From Lepidodermella squamata (taxonomy: Eukaryota; Gastrotricha), in the NCBI GenBank assembly GCA_047495785.1, contig JBLDXI010000042.1, positions 3,534,001 through 3,598,000 of the forward strand: a DNA stretch of 64,000 nt, given 5' to 3'. Positions 46,470 to 56,787 of this stretch are shown one piece after another (within the stretch, counting starts at the first letter, position 1; each line of letters opens with the position of its first letter). Below the pieces are notes generated by a model that had not been told where the DNA came from, did not search any database, and was given only the letters and a program-made list of their open reading frames with translations. A program made the position numbers and the translations under genes.

Positions 46470-47138
46470 TCAATTGCTATGAATAAAAAATTGAGCAGAT
46501 TTTGGTGGTTCGCCTCCGTCGTAGTCCCGTGATTTAGCCATTTTCGAAACCTTTTCCGGTTCAAATTTGATCATCTTATCACCGCTCAGCTTTCCAACTT
46601 TTAATTGCGGCCTACTTCGCAATATTTTTGGCAGTTCACCCAGCTGCTTTCTGCCCTCATTAGAAGCCAAATCCCGCAAATTTTCGCCAACGCGCCGCAT
46701 TAGCTTTGCATTGCTGTTTTCAGCCGATCGACCTTCAATCGCATTTGAAGCCCGGCGAAGTTTTATCATTCGTAATTCGTGATCAGTTATCATCTTAGCA
46801 CGAGCTGAGTTCTTTCGCTTTCCCGTCCGTCCTTCCATGGTGTAGCCGTCGAATCCGTCGTCGTAGTCGGCGTCTAAATAAGGTGACTTGTACTTTTCTT
46901 TCGCCAGTTTATTTTCCCATATCGAAAATCCTATCTGGCTACCGAATTGCAGCACCATGAATACAGCTTCGAATATAAATTCAACAAAGCGCCGAGGCCT
47001 CGAGCGGAGATGATTCGCGCTAACGGTGGTGTTGGGCCAGGAATTGTTTACTTCATAAATCGGTGGGATGTAGCTTTCGTAAGTTTGGTTGGCATTTAAA
47101 ATTAGGACAGCGCAAGACAGTAGGATAAGAGCATGCAT
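46470..47138 (-). CDS. Secreted YDGG-family protein, member 2
   Basis: A single-exon gene for 222 residues. Signal peptide MHALILLSCAVLILNA is followed by a short region with an N-glycosylation sequon (NTT). A multibasic RPRR site stands directly before a strongly hydrophobic helix (FVEFIFEAVFMVLQFG). Next come ADYDDGFDGYTMEGRTGKRK, a basic helical segment, a second EGRSAE motif, and the C-terminus DYDGGEPPKSAQFFIHSN. The multibasic site would suit furin-type cleavage and GKR resembles an amidation signal, but both are inferences. It is closest to member 3 (49473-50201); the two align over hydrophobic segment, YDDGF, both GR motifs and tail. The family is not known to me. Confidence 0.72.
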   Translation of the reverse strand: MHALILLSCAVLILNANQTYESYIPPIYEVNNSWPNTTVSANHLRSRPRRFVEFIFEAVFMVLQFGSQIGFSIWENKLAKEKYKSPYLDADYDDGFDGYTMEGRTGKRKNSARAKMITDHELRMIKLRRASNAIEGRSAENSNAKLMRRVGENLRDLASNEGRKQLGELPKILRSRPQLKVGKLSGDKMIKFEPEKVSKMAKSRDYDGGEPPKSAQFFIHSN

Positions 47139-47816
47139 TTTACAGACAGAAGATACCGCAATGTTTTACTGAAAAATGTAAAATTCTTAAGGATGACTTT
47201 TCGATTTCCTAATTTTCACGTCGAATTTAGATGACTTGATTAAAGTACCTCTTTCAATAGTTGAATTTTGCCGACATCGATTTTCGATTGATATGCAACT
47301 TTTTATTTATTAATTTTAAATATTTATCTGCGGGGTGGAGCATGGGGTGGGGCTATTTAGCCAAAGGAGGATGTGTTTACTATTTCTAGCTTCGCCTTTG
47401 CGGCTGCTAGGTTTCACGAAGTTTCCTCTTCATCGAAAAATTGTGCTAACTTCCTTTCTTACTTATTCGAGAAACGTTTAGGATGAGCTAACAAGCCTTA
47501 GATAGTCCCAAAATATTGCGACTTTATTATCCGCGGATTATATCGAATTGACTTTGGAGCAAAGCACATCCATTCTTCTCCCCATTGTTCGCGGATTTTC
47601 CGAATTCGCTATTGACCAAAGACTAAACTATCTCACTTATAATATAAATTTTATTCATTCATTCAAAATATTGATAGGTATGCATAATAAGCATCAGAAC
47701 CAGCGACATTAGATCACACCACGCCAGAAAAACCCAAATGACGCATTACGTTTCCACGATTTTCATCAGCTCCACATAAAGATGCTTCACAGCCTATTTT
47801 CAGAAAACTGAATCTA
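47139..47816. other. Intergenic between secreted genes
   Basis: A 678-bp stretch with no recognised gene. An A/T-rich block near 47640-47690 lies just downstream of the Gly/Lys protein and may hold its 3' UTR. Confidence 0.4.
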
Positions 47817-48496
47817 TTAGGCGGATGCAGTGGTCTGCTTTCCCTTGCCACTCTTGCCCTTGCCGCCCTTGCCGCCTTTGCCACCTTTGCCGCCCTTGCC
47901 GCCTTTGCCACCTTTGCCGCCCTTGCCGCCCTTGCCACCTTTGCCACCTTTGCCGCCTTTGCCGCCTTTGCCGACCTTGCCACCTTTGCCACCTTTGCCG
48001 CCTTTGCCGCCTTTGCCGACCTTGCCGCCCTTGCCACCTTTGCCACCTTTGCCACCTTTGCCGACCTTGCCGACCTTGCCGCCCTTGCCACCTTTGCCAC
48101 CTTTGCCACCTTTGCCGACCTTGCCGACCTTGCCGCCCTTGCCACCTTTGCCGACCTTGCCGCGCTTGCCACCTTTGGAAACCTCTTCATCTTTGCCGAT
48201 CTTGCCAGCCTTGATGCCCTTGCCCTTGATATTGCTATTGCCATGTTTGCCCTCGCCCTTGGCCACCTTGCCCTTGCCTTTGCCTTTTCCCTTGCCTATG
48301 CCATCGTTAACATCTAATGCGTCGCTGTTTACCATTCCAGAATCGAGAGATTTGGAGTGCTCTACGTTGTTATCCTCTGCCGCCACAATCCAAGCAGCGA
48401 CAAACGCCTAAATCAAATAGATGCGTATCTAAACAAAACGTTTCTTGAACGCTCAACACTTACCGCAACAAAAGTGAGAAAAATTAACTTGTTCAT
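47817..48496 (-). CDS. Secreted Gly/Lys-rich repeat protein
   Basis: Two exons, 48496-48464 and 48407-47817, sum to 207 residues. The intron splits the signal peptide, MNKLIFLTFVA then AFVAAWIVAAEDN. A short acidic region follows. From about residue 65 to the end the protein is almost only Gly and Lys with some Val, built on repeats of GKGGKGGKVGK. The DNA repeat is a 9-base unit (for example CCGCCTTTG on the plus strand) spanning about 47868-48175. There are no Cys and few aromatic residues. The strong positive charge and flexibility suggest a matrix, adhesive or mucus component, or a charge partner for acidic polymers; this is inference. Plus-strand Pro/Leu and Cys frames across the repeat are shadows. 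Confidence 0.8.
47868..48175. repeat. 9-bp tandem repeat encoding GGK units
   Basis: About 34 units of a 9-base motif (CC[G/A]CC[C/T]TTG and CCGACCTTG variants). Variation is mainly at third codon positions and at Gly/Val switches. It is the coding repeat of the Gly/Lys protein and prone to length change. Confidence 0.9.
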
Positions 48497-49472
48497 CTTG
48501 ACCGAAAATTGAAACGATAAATAAAATAGAAATGTATTTTACAGCTCTATCTCCTATCAATTTTATAGGCATCGCCATAAGCCAACTGTTCAAACCAGCT
48601 GTTTCAAACCAAAATATACCCTCGGAACAATTCGATGCCTGATTTTCTAAAACATCAAAAATTGAAAGATGTTTTTGGAAGACACATTTTTTGGCGATTA
48701 TGATTATGCGCTCAATGTGTAGTAGGTAATAGTCAAGGCATCACGATATTGGCGAGAAATTTAATAGCAACCGTAGATGATCATCACTTGAATATTTGCA
48801 AAAAAATAGTCGAGTATTATTTAGTCAAGATGCAGTTGCTCAGCAAAATAATTTAATGCCGGTTAAAATATTATACAAAGTTTAGGTTATGGTTTTAATT
48901 TAATCATGTTATAATTTTTCATAAGGGTGGATAAAAAGACTTTGTCAAAAAATGATCACTCCGTTCTCTATGGACCGAACATTGGTAATTAAAAGAAACA
49001 GCAATTAAGCGAAGATGCGGTAAAGTAAAAATCAGTGCACCGATGGATAGCTCGTAGGAAGAGTAATCTAAAAATGGCATGTAATTTCCATTTTGATTAT
49101 GCGGCTCCGGTTGAGCAGTCGGAGAAAACCCGGAAAACCCGAAAACCCCGATGGTAACTATTTCGGTATTTTACCCTGTTGGACCCTATTTTTCTGAATT
49201 TTTAATTGTATTGACAATTGACATGCCTTAATAATCGACGAAAGGGCAGAAGAGCAGCTGGAGGAGCATCCTGCTATTTTAGTCGAAGGTCGAAGGGTCA
49301 TGCCTCATGCCTGGTACTGATTTGAGTTGAAAAAGCTCAATTTCGAAGAAAATGTTGTTTTATTCAACCGCGGCGTTTTAATAGGTATATAATAGGTATT
49401 AATAGGTAATAGTTGAGTCGTAATAAAATTGTGCAAAAGACTTTATTCAATGAGTGAATTCAATTTGCTTCT
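48497..49472. other. Intergenic, no feature seen
   Basis: Nearly 1 kb without a recognised gene. It should include the promoter of the Gly/Lys protein. A short homopolymer-like run (AAAACCCGGAAAACCCG) lies near 49125. Confidence 0.4.
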
Positions 49473-50201
49473 CTAATTATTGTGGATCCAAAATCGAGCC
49501 GATTTTGGAGGTTCTCCGCCGTCGTAATTCTTTGACCGCGCCTCTTTCGCGTCATACTTCAACAATCGATCCCTACTTGCCAACTTTGCTTTCGGACGTG
49601 GTAAATAAAAGTTCATAAATTTAGGCACATCCTCGCTCATTTTGTCAAGCTTTTCATCTTCTGATACCAGCCCTTTAACATTAGCCTGCACGCGGCCGAG
49701 AAGTCGCTCTGTTTCCGCTAAAGACCGCCCTTCAATTCCGTCGTCGTCCTTCGAATTTCCGACAAGTTTAGCCATGCGTAACGCTTTGTCGTACCGCTTT
49801 CGTGACAATTTGCCTTGTTTCTTGCCACCCCGAGCGGCTGATCGGCCCTCGGCAAAAGCCGCAAAGCCGTCGTCGTAGTCGGCTACGTCGAACCGCTGGC
49901 CTGTTGAATCGCCAACCATTTGGCCTATAGCCAATCCCATAATCTGGTAGAAGGTCGAAAAGACAACTTGCTGGAAAAGGCTCGCGAGGAAGCCGTCACG
50001 TCGGATTCGAACCTTGGTTTTTGATTCCGCAACGTAAGGCGCTGTGTCAAAAATTGGGTCGTAATAGGCAATTTTCGGCGGCTCTTTTTCGTTAATCACA
50101 GGCAATTTTTTAGCCGGCAGATCGCCTTCGTCTAAGGGCATAACATTGGCTGAGATTCGATGATGACCCAACAGGGCGAATAAAAGCATAAAATGAAACA
50201 T
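49473..50201 (-). CDS. Secreted YDGG-family protein, member 3
   Basis: A single-exon gene for 242 residues from ATG 50201; the codon just upstream in frame is GTG. Signal peptide MFHFMLLFALLGHHRISA precedes a pro-region, a basic RIRRDG site and a hydrophobic segment (FLASLFQQVVFSTFYQIMGLAIGQM). Then come VADYDDGFAAFAEGRSAARGG, a basic helix, a second DDDGIEGRSLAE motif, an acidic helix and the tail NYDGGEPPKSARFWIHNN. It aligns with member 2 over most of its length. No known family was recognised. The repeated D-x-(I/F)-EGRS pattern after acidic residues could be a protease recognition site within a precursor; this is inference. Confidence 0.72.
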   Translation of the reverse strand: MFHFMLLFALLGHHRISANVMPLDEGDLPAKKLPVINEKEPPKIAYYDPIFDTAPYVAESKTKVRIRRDGFLASLFQQVVFSTFYQIMGLAIGQMVGDSTGQRFDVADYDDGFAAFAEGRSAARGGKKQGKLSRKRYDKALRMAKLVGNSKDDDGIEGRSLAETERLLGRVQANVKGLVSEDEKLDKMSEDVPKFMNFYLPRPKAKLASRDRLLKYDAKEARSKNYDGGEPPKSARFWIHNN

Positions 50202-50887
50202 CACGACGCCAACATCATCGTGAGAAAATCAATTAAACAATTAACGGAAAATTATTTTTAAGGTGGATTTTTCATTTTCGATTAAACAAGATATTTTTCC
50301 AACTTCGAATTTTTATTTTTAAGTATTATAAAAATTATGAATTTTCATTATCGCAACAAGCGCTTCGTCTCAGTTCTGCATCGATTTCATCGTAATTTTT
50401 TCTAGCTTCGCATGCCATATTTATAACAGAGAGGTAGATCGAAGTGCTAATAATAATAATAAGAAAAAAGGTAGAAAAAGTTTTGTTTTGAAAACAATAA
50501 TTCGTTATATAATTTTGAAAAGGTAGAGAGAGGCACAAAGTTTTGCTGAAAACACGAATCAAAGCTAATAATAATTATTGAGCATCTAAAATTATTTAAT
50601 TAAGGCGCTACACTAATAATTATAGCCCAGTGAGAAGTAAAATCTGTACATCAATATTATTAGGAATATAGCATATTTTTTGTTAAATAATTTAGACTAG
50701 ATTTGAGTCGAGTCGAGGTTTTGCAGGGTTCCAACTCATCGTCATCAAAGGTCTGGCATCACACAACCGCTCACATAATTTTTTGCGTCAATTATTTTCA
50801 TGGGCTCATATTATTGCATTTTTCTATAGAATTAAGAACGATCCTAACCGGAGCTGCAGCAGTTTTTTCAATTAGGACTCCATTTTA
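50202..50887. other. Intergenic between secreted gene 3 and cadherin
   Basis: A/T-rich, no gene seen. It holds the promoter of secreted member 3 and the 3' end of the cadherin gene. Confidence 0.4.
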
Positions 50888-53800
50888 CTAATAGGCGATT
50901 GTTCTACCATCGAGAAGGTAACGATTGATCGCATGTTGCGCCAAAGCGCCGCCACCTGTTGCAGCCGCCGAGGGTAAAGGTAAGGAGGGTGGGGGTACAA
51001 ATATTGCGTCGTTGATAAAACTGCTGTGTTGACCAGCCTGAGGGCGCCGTGATATGGCGCCGCCGTCTCGTTGCTGCTGCTGTTGCTGAACATGTTCGAT
51101 AATAACCGAATACTGCGCGTTGCTATTTTGATGATGAACATTAGGTACGGGCGAGTCATTACGACTCTGCTGGCCGCTGATACTCAACGGCGGCGGGATA
51201 GGCGGGGCAGGGTGTTCAATTTCGTCCGTTGGGTGTTGCTGGCTGATCGATGAAGCTGTGGGTAAAAATCGGCCGAATACCGAGTCGAAGAACTTATTCT
51301 TCCCGCCACGGTTCGACGACCGTGACGGCGGGTGCTCGCTATCGCTGCCGTCGGTTTGACTGCCGAGGCGCGGTTTCGGGGGTAGGGGTGGGAGTTTTGA
51401 GCCGGATTTGCTGCCGTTGCTGCTTGATAGACCAATAGACGTAGGTGATGCCATTGTTTCGACGGCGACCCCAGCAGTTGGGCTCAGGTCGTTGTTCGCT
51501 TCGTCATATGGCTCCAACCCAAAGTCCGCGTTCAAAGGATTCTAGAAAAAAATTTAATTTAATTATTAAAATTCGGTGAGTAAGGAGAAACAGTCCAAAA
51601 GCGAAATTTAAGCGAGTTGTCAGTAAGCCAATCCAATTCGAAAAATTCTGAAATTCATTAACTCGTCGATAAAGATTTGATTTTTCAGAAAATTTTTCAA
51701 CTTGACGAATTTTAGGCAACTTTAAAAAATTTAGACAATTAAGAACAAAATTAAAAATCTGAAATTTTAAACATTTTAATTTTAATTTCAACGAATTTGA
51801 AAAAAATTTAATTTCTTTTTTTAATAAAATTGCTTGAGATTTCGAAATTAGTTTTCGATTTTTTTATGAACGGTTAGTGGTGCAAAACACTCTCAGTAGT
51901 AATAAAAAAGCGTTAATTAAGTGGTTATTAGTTCGGCCGTTTAGTACAAAAAAGCGGAAAATTAGGTTAGGAAATTAATTGTCCTTCGCTCTCCCTCTCT
52001 ATGTGCGCTACAACCGTGGCTTCGTACTATTTCCCTATCTTATAAAAGGTACCGATGAAGTTGCCCAGTAGTCGTAGCTTTAGAAGATGAGGTGAGTTTT
52101 TGGTTAGCGCCAGCCGTCGTTATCATCGCTTTGGTTATTTTAATCGGCCCAATAGAGCGTGACCGTGTCATCATGCAACCCTCCGCCGCCGTCATCAGCG
52201 GCGCCGAAATGTTGGCACCGCCGAAAACCGCGGCCGCAGCCGTCGTAGCAGATGTTATAGAAGCGCTTCGTTCAACACGAAGAGATGGTTTCTTACTGTT
52301 AACAAGCTGAAATTCGATAGCGGGAGGTCGCCGGCTGGGAGATAGCGATTGGTGCCGCGTGGCTTGCACCACCAAATTCGATGATTCACCACTATTTTTC
52401 CGACTTTTTCGATTCGATGAAGACGCAGCGATGGGTTGTTTCTGGTCTTTATCAACATTGCCCAGGCGCGATTTTTCTATGGCTATCGTCGGCCGGGCGC
52501 TACTGACCGTTGCTATTAAGCCCGCTCGGGTTGGAAATACCTGTTGCGCATCCAGCGCCTTGTAATAATGCGACGGAAACGGAAATAACAGCTGGCGGAT
52601 TAGTTTCGGGTATAGATGTAACGCAAACACAAAAAAAACAAAACACGCGGGGATTTAGATAAATTATTATTAATTATTTTAGGCAAAACAAAAAATAAAT
52701 AAAAATAAACTAATGAATTTATAATAGCCACACAGCAACTTTCCCGTAAGCTGGTTTATTTCAGATTTTCTATACCTGATTAGTGCTATTTTCTTCCCTC
52801 GATACGACAGCGCCATTCACGAGAATGTCATCTACGAACTTCAAGCCAGGCAGAATTTCAGATAAAAAAATGGTCAAAGAAACATTCAGTTGCTCAATTT
52901 GCTGTCCTAATTGCTCCTAAATGTTCCCGGAAACCGAGTTATAGTTTTGATTTTTGATAAATTATAAAAAATTGAAATTTTGCAAAGCTAATTGGACCTT
53001 TCGCTGAACTTGATGAACGAAAAATAGCCAAAATGATTAGCTTTAGACAAACAAAATCACTAATTTCCCAAAAATTTGCTCAGAAATTTGGAATCTATAT
53101 CTTCTGAAAACCGAAGCTGGGTCTTTATAGCCGAACCTAAATTTGCCTGCTGCGGAGCTTGGTTGTATCAGAAGCGGAACCAAATTTGGAATAACTAATT
53201 TGCCCTTTCAAAGCTTTCTCAAAATTTGCCTAAATTTCGCGATTAATTTAAAAATTCCATGAAATTCAGCGCGATTTTCATAAGGCCTTCTCATAATTTT
53301 GAAAACTCAGCGTCATCATTGTTTTACAAAATTCTTTGAAAATGAAATTTTTCGGAATTTACGGTCATTGCATTATCAAGGCCATAGCAATTATCGAGGA
53401 AAGTAAAGTCTATACTCTCTAATAATGGCTATGTAGATTATTAATTTCTTCAGATTCTTACCTCGTATTTCTTCTTATATCGCCGTTTCGCATTATTGTG
53501 ATGATTCGACGAATTTTTCGCCGGAATCGATGCCAGCGCCGTGAAATTATCCGCCGCAGAACCTTTACCAGGCTTCGGTGGGACACTGGGCGGCGTTTGC
53601 GCCGCAAATGGGTGATGATTGTTGTTATTATTATTAGGGTGTCCACTCGTCACGGTCACCGAAACTTGACCCGGCTCATGAACGGGTGGAGACGCTGTCG
53701 AGGAGTAGCCGCTACTCATGCCACCCCCGCCTGCAGTACCCGGGGGCAGAATGGTCGCCCTGTCGTTATGATGACCCCTCGGGTAGTCCAGCGACTCCGC

Positions 53801-56787
53801 TCCGGAGCTTTGCACCTCCTCGGACGAGCCGCCCTCTAAAAATCGCTGATACGCTTCATTCGTCCGCAGAATAGCCGGGTCGACCGGGCCGAGTTCGCCA
53901 CTGCTTGTCGACGGACCGCCGCCATGCAGCCATTTAACGTGAGAATCAGCGTCGATAGTCGTTCCGAGGATGCGGCGCTGCATCTCGCGAATCTGGCGCT
54001 CGCTTCGCAGGAGATAAATGCCGAGGGCGAAAACAACTGCCATTAGGATGGCTGCTATTGCCGCCAAAATGTAGACCAGGAAGGCTGACATGTCCTGACT
54101 AGCCCGATGCTCGACAACTGAACCGATTCTGATCGGCAAAATGACCTAGAAAAGGACATTTCAGTTTTTCAATTGAAATTTTCAAAATCTTAACTGACTT
54201 TTTAGATTTCAAAATAACAGAATTTTAAATTTCAATGAAATTTCAATTTTTCAATCGAAATTGTGTTATTATTTTTTGATATTTCAATTTTTAAAATTTA
54301 ATTAAAAATAGCAACATGTTAAAATTTAAAATTTCAATTTTTCAATCGAATTTTATTTTAATTTTCAATCAGTGAAAATTTTAAATCCATTTTTTCAATT
54401 AGTTATTATTTTAAAAAATTACCACAACAAGAGCAGAGTCACCCATGCGGCGCGAATCAAGAGCCGTGACCATGAACTCGAGTTGAGCCCGGTCCGATCC
54501 GATATACTGAGCAATCCTAATGACCCCCTCCTGGTCAATCTTAAACAGCCCATCAGCCGCATTGAGGGCGTAGGTGAAATTCACGCGGTTCGGGTCGGTT
54601 GGGTCCCAACCTTCCAAAGACGCCTTGCCAACCACAGCACCCTCCTCACGACTCGTCGCGTTAAACTCGAAGCGGTCCCTCTCGAACCGAGGCAAACGGC
54701 CATAGGTCGGCTGGATATTGATGATCAACTCAGCCGTGGCTGATTGCTGATGCGTATCAACCGCCGTGATAATGTAGCTAATTCTCGCCTTAGCTCTCGC
54801 ATAGGTCAGCGTTCGCGTGAAACTGACAATACCAGCCGAGTCGATGTGAAGCAAATTCGAATCGCTCGGATCACGGCCGTAGATCGAGTACGACAACGAA
54901 CTAGCCGTGTCTGTGATCACTGGAGCGTAAAAAATGCGCGATCGAGCCGAAGCCGATTCGACTACATCGATTTCGAAACGGGACCGTCCCAAAAATCGGA
55001 TGTAGTGCTTCGATATCAGAACTCGCAGCATTGCGACGGATGATTTTGCGGTGTTGTTCAACTGCGAGGCTTTCACGGTGTAGACCAGCTCGTCGACGCT
55101 TGTTGGCAATTGCCGGACGACGTAGACCTCAGCGGTTCGTTCGTTGATCATAAGGTAAGGCCTAGGATCGTCGTCGAGATCCTCCCTACCCAAGAATGTA
55201 GGGTGAAGCGAGTAGACAACGGGTATGCTGATGTACATATCGCCATCAGTGGCTAAAATTGACTGGTTAAATGAAACCAAAGTTCCCTGAAAAAATTTAA
55301 TTTAAAAAAATTATCGTAAATTATTTTTAATTATACATAGGACGCATTAGCAGCTACACTGCCGTAGTAAATTGGAGCCGTAAAAACAGGCGGTTGATCG
55401 TCGATATCAATAACGTGAATCTAAAAAATGAAAGTGAAAATAAAAAAATTCGGAAGTTTTCAATTATTTTTACAGCGACTGTGGCCGATGCTGAGTAGAC
55501 TACACAAGGGTGTTCGTGTAGGTCGCACCAGTTCGGCGTGTCCTTGACCCAGACAGTTAAATTAGCCGAGGGTATTAGCTCGTAATCAAGCGGCTTCCCA
55601 ACAGAAATTTGACCCGTATTCGTATCGATCAGGAAATAATTCTGAAAAATTAATAAAAAATTACGATTTTTTTCAAAATTTTCAAATAAAACAAACAGAA
55701 TCTGGGCCATCCTGAATCCAATAGGTCAATTGGCTGTTGCTATCGGTATCAGTCGCAATAACGTCGTGAGTCACCACAGTTCCAACAGGAGCGGCCTGGA
55801 AATTTAAGAAAATTTCACAAATTTCCCTGAATTTTTTTAATAATTTATACCTCACTAATTTGGACTCGGTAGTAAGGATGCGTAAAGGATGGTGGGTTAT
55901 CATTAACATCGATAACGTTGAACAGGTAAAAAATGTAGTAGACCATGTTGGTATTATCGCGAGGCATGCATCTGAACACGACTTGCGTCTCTTGGCCAGT
56001 CGAATTCACGAGCTCAGCATTCAGCGTCCTTAGCAACGTAAAATTGCGCGAAACTCTGTCCCAGCCAATCGCCGATCTGTCATTTTGCATTCGACTCAAA
56101 ATGACAAGGTCAGGCCGGCCTGAGGCAAAATCGAGGCGACCGATTACGCTGCCTTGTTTCGTGTCTTCGTATAAATTTTTATAGACGTAGTAACTGTTGG
56201 TCGACGACGCATCGCCGGCGAGTTGGACCGATCCAGTTATTCGACACGGGTCGTTGCCGCCCTTCAGCAACGGCGTCGTAGTTTGCTGCGTGAGTATCGT
56301 CCAAAATGACGTTTTTGGTGTCACATACATCGCCTCACGATTAGGGCCATTGTTGCTATTATTAGGCGGTGTTTGCGTTCGAACTGATAGCACCAAAAAT
56401 GCTGAAAAAATTTAAACAATTAAGGTGGCTATTTTCTCTTATTTATAAAATGAAAACCGAGGGAAATTAAATTGTGAGAAATTAAACGTGATCGAGTCTA
56501 TTTTAACAGCATCAAGGTTTTGGGTTGAACAAAATTGTGAATTAATATGGTATAAAAATTAAGGAATGAATATTTTTTCAAGTCAACACTCTCCAGCATA
56601 CCACGATTAGCAGGTAGAAACAACAATTGAACAACCGCTGTTTAGTAAATAAAATTATGAAATTATATCAAAAAAGAGTGCAAAATCAACTAAAGGATCA
56701 GAAGCTAAAGGTAATAAAACTGGTGATGAAAAATTATAGAGACTTACCAAGTAGTATCAAAATTCGGCTTGATTTGTAGTAGTTCAT
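50888..56787 (-). CDS. Transmembrane cadherin, protocadherin-15-like
   Basis: A single-pass cadherin with about five extracellular cadherin repeats. Exons 56787-56748, 56401-55851, 55795-55697, 55641-55474, 55420-55337, 55286-54423 and 54145-53462 join in phase for about 830 residues. Calcium-binding linkers include DVNDNPPSF and DIDDQPPVF; later repeats are degenerate. The Cys-bearing first repeat and the third-repeat region PVVYSLHPTFLGREDLDD recall protocadherin-15/Cad99C, but this is only by eye and the protein is much shorter. The membrane helix is AFLVYILAAIAAILMAVVFALGIYLL. The tail is rich in Pro, Ser, Gly, Asn and Gln. Two downstream exons fit phase 0 after exon 7: one near 52562-52040 with its own stop, another 51544-50888 with its own stop. 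They may be alternative C-termini, because no phase-0 donor joins them to each other. Confidence 0.82.

Noticed and set aside
47868-48175. Array of short repeats that might suggest CRISPR or a satellite
   Set aside because: Units are 9 bp with no spacers and keep codon phase. It is a coding repeat in a eukaryotic gene.
47825-48411. Plus-strand Pro/Leu-rich and Cys/Pro-rich frames of 130-190 codons
   Set aside because: They are antisense shadows of the Gly/Lys repeat. The minus strand has a signal peptide and a proper intron; the plus frames have neither.
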